Source of the DNA: Armigeres subalbatus
Lineage: Eukaryota > Arthropoda > Insecta > Diptera > Culicidae
Length of the DNA stretch: 64,000 bases
Reading direction: 5' to 3'
Assembly: GCF_024139115.2 (NCBI RefSeq)
Contig: NC_085140.1
Span: 338,396,966-338,460,965, forward strand
Shown here: in pieces, positions 55,395-64,000 of the stretch
Layout: each line of letters begins with the position of its first letter
How positions within the stretch are numbered: the stretch's first letter is position 1
The notes under the pieces: generated by a model
What the model saw: only the letters and a program-made list of their open reading frames with translations
Databases searched by the model: none
What the model was told of the DNA's origin: nothing
Made by a program: the position numbers and the translations under genes

Positions 55395-57815
55395 TTTCAA
55401 CAAAAATAGAAATGTCAATAGAAACTTCATCTGGCAATTGAACAATAATTTTCATTTGATAACTTGCGGAAAAAATGCTCAAAACTATATTTGCACTTTG
55501 GAAATTTATAGAAAATTATTAAGATTTCCACACTCATGGATGTCTACTTTTGTCGACTGGTACAAATATGCGATCATAGGCACTAGGCAGTTTACAGGTG
55601 CAAGAAAAGCAAAATCTGACAGGTAGCCCCCGCTATAATAAAACGCTTTGTTTTCGCCAATTGACATTGACAATTCAAGTTAAAATTCAGTTTAAGATCA
55701 TTATTTTTCACAATATGCTACATATCGTGAGTGTATAGAGAGATGATAAATGTGAGATTTTGTTTATACGCATAAAAAACAGATTACGCTATATAAATGC
55801 ATCAAAATCCGTACCAAATGATGGAAACTTTATTGGTCATTTAATACGATATGGCAGCAATATGTTACACTTGTCGACTTCCGGTGAATGTCATAACCGG
55901 CGAATCGAAGTACGAATTCACTTCAACCGAGCTATCACCAAGCATCCAAAGTACGTACAAATATACCAACTAACCTGCTGCTTGACCATAATCATCGACA
56001 TCCACTACGGTTAAACCCAAAAAAAACTTAATTGTCGATTTGAATGTTGGAGTCGCACGCGGTCCCATTCGAGCACGCATCACGCAACTACGCAGCGTCA
56101 TCTCGTTGAAAGCCCATTAAATTTTCGCTCCCCGCTTCGTCTCTGGTACCTTTTTTTCTATCTCCGCATGATAAAAGCTAATAAATTTTTGTGCTTCAGC
56201 ATAAATAGTTAGACAACTGACGAGAGTTGGTTGACCACCACCATAACTATACACACCATTATGGATCTCTTTGGTCGGTTACTCCACGAATCGGATGATG
56301 GTTACCTTCGTAATGGAAGTTCCTACGAAACGCCACGTGTCGCCCGAAATGACGGTGGAAAAGGTCAGAAGATTGAAACAGACAACATCCCGTTGTCATT
56401 ACGGGGAAATAGACAACTCTATACTGACGATGCGCGGCGGCAGGTGTAATAACTCGACGATATTCGCCGTCTGTCATCATCAAAAGACATTCGGAGCGAT
56501 GCAGCGCGCGACAGTTTTGGAGCTCGACGATAATTACCACCGATACCATCTTGGTATGACGTGAAGTGCGTCTCTCGAGTCTGTTTCCTTTGTCTATTGT
56601 TTCGCAAGTTTAATCGTTTCTCGGCTCTTTATGTTTTTCTGTAGCTACCAATAGTTAAGATAGATCTAAAAATCAATTTTTCTCCACACAGAGGCAAGGC
56701 GGACTTTTTTACGTCATAATAAAAAAAATATTTCAGGGGATAATTTTAAAGATGAGTACAAAAGATCCTTTTCGGAATTACACTCATGAGCCATGACTCC
56801 GGATCGCATAATCAACATGATGTGTGATTTCATCCGCAAGCTTCAACATTTCTACTCAATGAAATTCTCAACGGCAGCCCAAAGAATCCTTTGCGTGCCA
56901 GTTCAAGATTACCACACACAGCAGCGCATCAAAGAACAGTGGCAGTGTCGTTTCCGGGAAGCGGATGGAGGCGAAAAAAAAATCTTTCGAAACTATGCGA
57001 AAAAAGTTCCACTGCTTCATGTCGTCCTTGCATGTGCTTCTCGGTGACAACGACGACGGTTTCTGGTTAGCATTGGGGTGGATCTAAATTGGTAGCTTCA
57101 TTTCCGGATTTCGTTGTTCAGGACATGTAATTGTGTTTTTTTTAGTATTATTTCGATACGCAAATTTGCGAAAACTTTACAGGTGACATTTTTTTCCAGA
57201 AACTTTATCCGTCAACCCCATATTAGGCTGCTCAAGCCTTACGGACGTTGAATGATGTGGTGGCTCGTTGCTGTTCATGTTTGAGCACTTCGCTTTCTGC
57301 TGGTGACGCTTCTGCAGCGGCGCGCCCCGTCTGTTGATTGTAGCAAAAGTCCTATCAAGCGAGCTTACCGAAAAAAAAGCTTCCAGCAACGCGCCCTCGT
57401 TCCTCCGTTGTCACCCAGTGCCGCTGCCAATTATGTATATGAAAACTCATTTCATTTAAAGTTTCGTGTACGCTTTTTTCAAAGTTGATGGCGGTGGAGT
57501 CGCTAGCAGCAGAAATTCACTTGTAAAAACTAGGCTCTCACTTTGGCGCGGCATCGACGTCGCCGTGGTCGTCAACGTTATATTTCTTTGCCCTGATGCT
57601 TTTCCGAGCTGACATGCGAATGCGCTGCGGACAAAGCGTCTACGGCGTACTGTGGGGGGACAGCAAAGGGGTGTAACCTCAATAGGATGGAAATAGCAAT
57701 GTATCTTTATACTTAACTCTGAAACAGAAAAAAAAGATGTCAACTTATCTGTCCTAAAAAAATAGGGGCGTCGTACAGGAAGTAAGGTAATTGTAGAATG
57801 TAGACGATCAAAAGT
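55395..57815. other. Presumed single-copy intronic DNA
   Basis: No transposon ends or known domains were recognised. The stretches 56040-56600, 56800-57060 and 57220-57700 are of higher complexity and GC. Overlapping open frames occur on both strands, the usual sign of composition rather than coding. Candidate regulatory DNA at most. Confidence 0.35.
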
Positions 57816-57822
57816 GAGGATA

Positions 57823-58095
57823 TTCTTCTTCTTCTTCTATTTTTCTTCTTCTGTAGTTCTACATTCCAACTGGAACTTTGCCTGCTTTTAAACTTATTAT
57901 TCTATTAGCATTTTCTTAGTTTTTCTATGACCGCAATTGCCTAAGTATGTATCTTGAATGGCAAGCACAATGGATACACTATGCCCAGGGTATCGAGAAA
58001 GTTAACAACCCGAAAACATTCTAGACCGGACCAAGAATCGAACTCGCCATCTCCGGATTGGCAATCCTACATCTTTTCTCGCAAGGCTATAAAAT
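57823..58095 (-). mobile_element. Feilai-related SINE, antisense
   Basis: It starts with the inverted tail TTCTTCTTCTTCT and shares CTACATTCCAACTGGAA, ATGCCCAGGGTATCGAGAAAG and TCTAGACCGGACC with the copy at 52583. Inverted box B GAATCGAACTC is near 58036. The head end is less certain. Confidence 0.7.
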
Positions 58096-58199
58096 ATGTA
58101 GGTGAGGTCAGGTATCGTAAAAATTCAAAACTTTAATCGAAATTTACACTGTCCAATCACATCGGTCGCTAACAACGTCAGAATAATATTACGAAGCAT

Positions 58200-58414
58200 A
58201 GGGAGCGGGATTATTTGGGCAGCACCCCCTATTCCCGTCAGCACCCTTAATAACTCGACCGCGTTCCAACCAAATGGCTTGATTTTTTGTACATCACTAG
58301 ATATCGACAGAAACAAACCATGTACAAAAAATCAAGCCATTTGGTTGGAACGCGGTCCAGTTATTAAGGTTGCTGACGGGAATAGGGGGTGCTGCCCAAA
58401 TGGTTCTCTACCCT
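58200..58414. mobile_element. Foldback MITE forming an 81-bp-arm hairpin
   Basis: The left arm 58213-58293 and right arm 58321-58401 are inverted repeats with only 2 mismatches in 81, around a 27-base loop. Outer sequence TAGGGAGC at the left and CTACCCTA at the right suggests TA-flanked ends starting GGG. It is in the sense of the host intron and would fold in the pre-mRNA. Confidence 0.75.
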
Positions 58415-59139
58415 ATTTTAAAATTATTTAAACTACACAATGACACATTTTGAAAGATAAATTGTTTCCAAAGATGGAACATTCAGATGAGCCCTTAATG
58501 GCTCAATTTTCTTAATTGTAACTGTAAGATTTTATTCAGTTAATACATGTTGTATCTAATATTAAGCACAAAAGCAAATCATCTCATACTCAGAACGATA
58601 AAGCGATAGGCCTTATTGGCCACTGTCGGATCCCCGGGGCATGCCCCGTGATAAAACTAAAAGAAAGGACATTTCCGTTTTTAGTTCCAAACCCATTATG
58701 CGACTGCTCTTTCTTTGTAAATAAGCTTCTGATGAGTTCGTGCCAGGCCGGAGTGGCCTGTGCTGCACATAAAAGTCTTCTCCATTCAGCTCGCTCCATG
58801 GCTCCACTTCCCCAACATGATCATTCCACCTTGCCCGCTGTGCACCTCACCTTCTTGTTCCCGTCGGATCGTTGTCGAGAACCATTTTCACCGGATTACT
58901 GTGCGACATTCTGGCTACGTGCCCGGCCCACCACAGTCTTCTGATTTTCGCAGTGTGAACGATGGGTGATTCTCCCAACAGCTAATGCAACTCGTGGTTC
59001 ATTCGCCTCCTCCACGTACCGTCCGCTATCTGCACCCCATCATAGATGGTACGCAACACTTTCCTTTAGAAAACTCCCAGTGAGCATTGGTTCTCCACGA
59101 GCATCGTCCAGGTCTCGTGTCCGTAGAGAACTACCCATT

Positions 59140-59875
59140 AGGGTGGTTCAAAAAATTGATTTCGCTTCACAGTGCTTATCTGATTCTTTACCATGTTCTG
59201 AGTGTCCTCTGAAAATTTGAGCTCATTTGGATTAAAACTTATTTAGCACAAGCCGTTTCAAGTTTGCATGCAGATCAGTATGGGGAAATTTATTTTTTCT
59301 ATTATACTGTTATTGACGCTTCCCCATCTACGCTAAAAGGAATACTCAACAGCTTTCACTCAGTGAAAACTGCAGCTTAATTAATCGTTCCAATAATTAG
59401 TAATCGAATTTAATCTATACCGTGGTTTTCTGGTGCTAATTGCATAACTCATCAACAGGCAACATTGCGGCTCGTGGCGCGGAAGATAGCACACAAATTC
59501 AGGCTACTATGATGCACTGCACATTTCAGTGATGCCCTCACAGAAGTTTAACGATCATTACTTAAGATTCGCAACCTGTCTTAAAATCGATTACTAATTA
59601 TTGGGGCGATTAATCAACATGCGGATTTCGTTGGGTGAAAGCTGTTGAGTATTCCTTTTAGCTATGCAGGTTTTCTTTTAACCTGCGCTTAATGGAGAAA
59701 CGTCATTAAAAGTATAATGAAAAAATAAATTTCCTCATACTAATTTGCATGCAAACTTGAAACGACTTGTGCTAAATCAGTTTTAATCCGAATAAGCTCA
59801 AATTTTCAGAGGACACTCAGAACATGGTAAACAATCAGATGAGCACTGTGGAGCAATTTTTTTTGAACCAGCCTA
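59140..59875. mobile_element. Foldback element with long TIRs, 736 bp, 8-bp duplication
   Basis: Inverted arms of at least 200 bp start TAGGGTGGTTCAAAAAATTG (left) and, reversed from the right, TAGGCTGGTTCAAAAAAAAT. The target duplication CTACCYAT is at 59132-59139 and 59876-59883 (one mismatch). It interrupts the LINE ORF. There is no coding capacity. An 8-bp duplication is typical of hAT-like elements. Confidence 0.82.
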
Positions 59876-60637
59876 CTACCTATCTTATAAGCGTTTTGTA
59901 GATTGTCAGGCGGTACGGTTGTTGTGTACGGCGGCGAACTCTATTCGATCGGAGCGTCTTACGGAGTCCGAAGTACGTACGATTTCCAGCCACTATGCGC
60001 CTCAAAATTTCTCTGCTGGTATCGTTATCGGCGGTCACCAGTGAGCCCAGGTATACGAATTCTTCAACCACCTCGATTTCGACACCACCGATAGAAACTC
60101 GTGGTGGGTGGCTTACATTGACCTCTCTTGAGCCTCTTCCTATTATGTACTTCGTCTTCGACGTGTTGATGACTAGTCCAATGCGTTTAGCTTCGCTTTT
60201 CAGTCTGATGTAGGCTTCCTCCATCCTCTCAAAGCTACGTGCCATGATATCAATGTCGTCGGCGAAACCAAATAACTGGACGGACTTCGTGAAAGTCGTA
60301 CCACTCGTGTCAATCCCTGCCCTTCGTATTACTCCTTCCAAAGCGATGTTGAATAGCAGACACGAAAGACCATCACCTTGCCGTAACCCTCTACGCGTTT
60401 CGAAGGGACTCGATAATGCCCCTGAAACTCTAACTACGCACATCACGCGATCCATCGTCGCCTTGATCAACCGTGTCAGTTCATCCGGAAATCCGTTTTC
60501 GTGCATTAGCTGCCATAACTGGTCCCGATCGATTGTATCATATGCGGCTTTGAAGTCGATAAATAGATGATGTGTGGGCACGTTGTATTCGCGGCATTTC
60601 TGCAATACCTGACGTATGGCGAACATTTGGTCTGTGG

Positions 60638-61672
60638 TATATAGGTCTATAGAGTCACGGATACAAATTTCATCCATTTGCTTCAAAAATATACATGTTT
60701 CTTTTCAAAATGGTAATATGTTTGAATCAAACATATTTATTTTTAAAGCCAAATTAGATCCCGGTTTGTTCAATACATACACTAGTGGGCAGCAGACTGT
60801 AAAATAATCGATTTTTTTTAGTGAAGTCCATTTTTCTTCATTTGTCAGTTCACTTCCGACACATTCATAGTCGGCTCTGGACAGTCAATATTCAGTTGAA
60901 TATTAGTCATTGAATATTTATGCACATTTTACAAATTGATAAATTATCTGAAATCTGAACACGTTTCAAATGAGTAAAGTGATTTATCACACAGGACTGA
61001 ATCCGATTTTCATCCGCGAGGCACTTTCAGCGGTAAACATCAACATAAACAATGATAATTATGTTTTTTTCTGCACATAGTAAACACATTCAGTGACAGT
61101 CGAATGAATGATTTCGTGGAGTAGTCGTCTGACTATGTCATTCTATGTTTTGAATATTCATGCGATGTTTGTCAAAATTCGGACTGAAGTTGCTTCATGA
61201 AGATGAATATTTTAAGCTCTGGTGGGCAGCCCCTCGCTCGCTCTTGCAAAAGTAAATAAAAACTCGAGTTCGGATCGGATCCGATCGGAAGTCAGCAGAT
61301 GAGCAGGAGCAAGAGTGGAATCATATGTTTCTTGCTTCCAAATTGATGATGAGCATGTTTTTTAGGTACAGAAAAGTAAGTACATGAAATATGAACGTTT
61401 GAAATTGTGAAATCTGGTAGTCAAATGCTACCAGAATATGAAAAATAGTAGAATTGATAAGAAAATATTATGAGTGGTCGAACCAAAACAATAATATCCT
61501 TGTTTGCTTCAAACATTTAGCTGGTTGAAACAACTTTAAACGCACATTTGATTCAATAAAAAGTTTTCATTCGTTTCAAATGCAACAATATGTTTGATCC
61601 AAACATATTTATTTTTGATGCCAGAACAAACTGAATTTATGTTTGTTTTTAACGTAGTTTTTTCTGCGTGGT
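60638..61672. mobile_element. Insertion of about 1 kb in the LINE RT, unknown type
   Basis: The conserved RT text is split between YQAGFMGEH and TTDQMF. A GTGGT direct repeat may flank the insert. Near both ends is a similar direct segment, AATATGTTTGAATCAAAC and CATATTTATTTTTAAAGCC (60715 and 61589). No coding frame was recognised. Confidence 0.5.
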
Positions 61673-63294
61673 GTTCACCCATAAATCCTGCTTGATACTG
61701 CCCCTAGCAGCACAAGTCAGACCAATTTGGTTGCAGCAACTTAAATATGACCGAATTCAGTTGTGTATAGGTTGCAGAAACCACCATACCACATGTGTGC
61801 TACTCGGAGCCCCACGGTATTAGTCGGCGGCATAAAATTTGGGAGAGTACCTTGTAGGCGGCGTTCAGCAATGTGATTGCGCGGTAGTTGCTACAATCCA
61901 GCTTATCGCCCTTTTTGTAGATGGGACACACGACACCTTCCATCCACTCCTGCGGCAGAACCTCATCCTCCAAACCTTGGTAATTACCCAATACAGTGCT
62001 ACAGCCAGTGCTTCACCACCGTGTTCAAACAGCTCTCCTGGTAGTTAGTCAACTCCAAGGGCTTTGTTGTTTTTCAGCCGGCCGATCTCCTCCTGGATTT
62101 CCTGGAGATTCGGAGCCGGAAATCGCATGTCCTGCGTGCTCCTAGGTTCATTACCATACCGCCACCGTTGTCTGCCATATCGCCATTCAGGTGCTCTTCA
62201 TAGTGCTGCCGCCACTTTTGGATCACCTCACGCTCGTTTGTAAGACGGTTCCGTTTAGGTCCTTACACATATCGGGCTGTGGCACGTGGCCCTTACGTGA
62301 ACGGTTCAACTTCTCATAGAACTTTCGTGCGTTATTCTCTTCACGGTCTCGATCTTCCTGCTGGCGCGTTTTCCTCCGGAAAATCGAGTTTTGTCTGTTC
62401 CGCGCCCGTTTGTATCGTGCCTCGTTCGCCCTCGTGCGGTGTTGCAGCAATCTCTCCCATACTGCGTTCTTCTCCTCAACTAACTGCTCACATTCGCCGT
62501 CATACCAATCGTTTCTCTGATCCAGGGGCACCGTGCCAAGTGCAGCGGTAGCGTTGCTTCCAATGGCGGATCGAATATCTCTCCAGCCATCTTCATGAGA
62601 CGCTGCGCCTAGCTGCTCTTCCGTTGGGAGTGCCACTTCCAGCTGCTGCGCGTAGTCTTGGGCTAGTCTACCGTCTTGTAGCCGCCCAATGTTTAGCCGC
62701 GGCGGACGACTCCAACGCGTGTTGTACACCGTCGAGATTTTGAGCGCAGACATACTGCAACGAGGTAGTGGTCGGATTCAATATTCGCACTGCGGTAAGT
62801 GCGTACGTTCGTGACGTCGGAGAAGAATTTACCGTCGATTAGAACGTAGTCGATTTGGTTTCCCGTTACTTGATTAGGTGATTTCCATGTGGCCTTGTGG
62901 CTATTCATGCGGGGGAAGAAAGTGCTTCGGACTACCATTCCGCGGGATGCGGCAAAGTTTCTGCATCGTTGGCCGTTGTCGTTCAATACGGTATGCAGAC
63001 TATCCGGTCCGATGACCGGTCTATACATTTCCTCCCTTCCTACCTGAGCCTTTATGTCACCGATGACGATTTTGACGTCCCGCAGTGGGCATCCATCGTA
63101 TGTCTGCTCCAGTTGTGCATAGAACGCTTCTTTCTCGTCGTCGGGTCTCCCTTCGTGTGGGCAGTGCACGTTAATGATTCTATAGTTGAAGATACGGCCT
63201 TTAATCCTCAGCTTGCACATCCTTGCGTTGATTGGCTGCCACCCAATCACGCGTTGGCGCATGAAAAGGTGGTTCAGGTTTTATTATTCTGGGA

Positions 63295-64000
63295 ATTCAG
63301 TAAATTTTGAAAGAAAAAATAAAAAAATTATTCATTGGCATTTCGAAAAAAATCGCGGACTTTTCTCTCAATACCACTCGTTATTTTTTGCACAGTAGAA
63401 CGGTCAACTTAATCTGTCATTTTTTTCAAACCACTTCTCCATATAAGATGGTTTTCTAACTGTTTTGCACCATTTCTCAAGTTTCCATACACAGATAAAA
63501 ATATGTTGTGATTTTAAATGTATTTTCATGCACATATTTGGAGCATGCAAATAAACGTAACATTCAATCGATCTCACTATTCTTTTAAATCGAAATCAAT
63601 TTAAAAGGTGCTTGATTGTAAAATTCACCCAAGTAGCACACGCAACATCTTACAAAAAGCACCTTGTTTCTATTCAGCTTCATTAAAGGCATTGGAAAAA
63701 CATCAAAGCACGAAAAAGTTGCATTAAGATGTCAAAAACATTCGAGTTGTGATCAATGTTTCATTAACATTGCAATGCAGTACCTGTTTGACATTTGGAA
63801 ACAAACAACAAAAGAATACTGCACTTTATGTTGCAAACACGAAACAAAATCATCAAGTTGCATATTTTTTACCATGCAACTTCAATGCGCCTTTCAAAAT
63901 TTATTTGTTTGTTTAAATTAAGTTGCAGATAAGTTGAGTGTGTCTTCATGTTTAATTTAGCATCGTTCAACGTTTTGACAACCCACATTTTTTTCCGGTG
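63295..64000. other. Intronic DNA to the window end
   Basis: ACACAGATAAAAATATG near 63490 resembles the MITE end seen at 4784, but no partner end is found within 500 bp. Several GTTGCAT and CATGCAAC words occur around 63780-63930. No gene was recognised. Confidence 0.3.

Larger units (their letters stand above)
58580..63290 (-). mobile_element. RTE/CR1-group LINE, 5'-truncated, twice interrupted
   Basis: Minus-strand endonuclease (63262-62693), linker (62753-62223), RT (61991-61800 and 60636-59884) and tail (59130-58600) lie in the correct order. The endonuclease lacks its first strand, so the element is 5'-truncated near 63290. Interruptions are a 736-bp foldback at 59140 and about 1 kb at 60638-61672. 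Confidence 0.85.
58600..63290 (-). pseudogene. LINE ORF2: endonuclease, RT, tail; broken
   Basis: Endonuclease motifs: RIINVHCPHEGRPDDEK, KIVIGDIKAQVGREEMY (metal site, N changed to K) and [63 protein letters not shown], then past the insertion TTDQMFAIRQVLQKC, LFIDFKAAYDTIDR (motif A), RRGLRQGDGLSCLLFNIAL (motif B) and QLFGFADDIDIMAR (motif C). The catalytic FADD is intact. C-terminal TLIR at 59884 continues beyond the foldback as VLYGHETWTML. The stretch 60686-59880 is open for 268 codons, suggesting a fairly young insertion. There are stops in 62200-61990. Confidence 0.88.
48652..64000 (+). other. Intron 2 of the epimerase gene, incomplete
   Basis: It starts at the consensus donor GTATGT and no acceptor plus exon encoding the conserved continuation is recognised up to the window end, so the intron is at least 15.3 kb and phase 2. 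It contains the elements listed below. Confidence 0.65.

Noticed and set aside
1..64000. Integrated viral sequences, often found in Aedes genomes
   Set aside because: I looked for flavivirus- or rhabdovirus-like proteins among the translated frames and saw none. All RT-type proteins belong to LINEs.

Overview
The window looks like nuclear DNA of an Aedes mosquito, most likely Aedes aegypti. The main reason is repeated copies of a tRNA-derived SINE that I recognise as Feilai, with its TAGCCGTGCGG and GGTTCGATTCC boxes, conserved body and AAGAAGAAG tail. Jockey/Juan-, I-, R1- and RTE-like non-LTR elements, many TA-flanked MITEs and AT-rich introns fit the same picture. There is no operon structure, CRISPR array, rRNA or bona fide tRNA gene.

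Only one host gene can be supported, on the + strand, and only its first two coding exons lie here. Exon 1 (coding 7879-8005, with a GC-richer 5' UTR from about 7300) and a 52-nt exon 2 (48600-48651) join in phase to encode the start of a glucose-6-phosphate 1-epimerase (hexose-6-phosphate mutarotase) family protein. The intron between them (8006-48599) is about 40.6 kb. The next intron starts at 48652 and runs off the window, so it exceeds 15.3 kb.

Upstream of the gene (1-7200) are an internally deleted I-clade LINE with an RNase H domain (1-2640), a block of diverged tandem units (3840-5110) interrupted by a TA-flanked MITE, a short foldback element and an antisense LINE endonuclease fragment. 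From 5800 to 7200 the DNA looks largely single copy and could contain the promoter.

Intron 1 is built from layered insertions. In order these are: a 1,549-bp tandem duplication with breakpoints in a Feilai SINE and a 52-bp minisatellite (10361-13458); a LINE fragment inside that minisatellite (13625-16235); blocks of degenerate GGAATTCC-type repeats (18.1-21.5 kb) holding a foldback element, a MITE and a mariner C-terminal relic; a clean MITE at 22033; an intact-length Feilai at 25145; a Tc1 relic at 28.1-29.2 kb beside an inverted MITE pair that was split by a nearly full-length Jockey-clade element (29435-33945, minus strand, 10-bp target duplication); a purine-rich block followed by a TTCTCAC-type pyrimidine array (34.8-37.5 kb) with a SINE inside it; and a multi-level nest at 42.6-46.6 kb.

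Intron 2 begins with an 819-bp TIR element 78 bp after exon 2. It continues with a second, badly disrupted copy of the same Jockey-clade element (49820-54984) carrying a Feilai and a 2,981-bp TIR element flanked by TAA, then minisatellites, a presumed single-copy stretch (55.4-57.8 kb), a near-perfect 81-bp-arm hairpin (58213-58401), and a 5'-truncated minus-strand LINE (58.58-63.29 kb) broken by a 736-bp foldback element with an 8-bp target duplication and by a second insertion of about 1 kb.

The only functional theme is one metabolic gene whose introns have been enlarged by several rounds of transposon insertion. I found no convincing undescribed coding system. The most novel-looking items are non-autonomous transposon families defined here by their termini and target duplications, the hairpin, and the strand-asymmetric simple-sequence array. 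Family names are from memory of motifs. No database search was possible.
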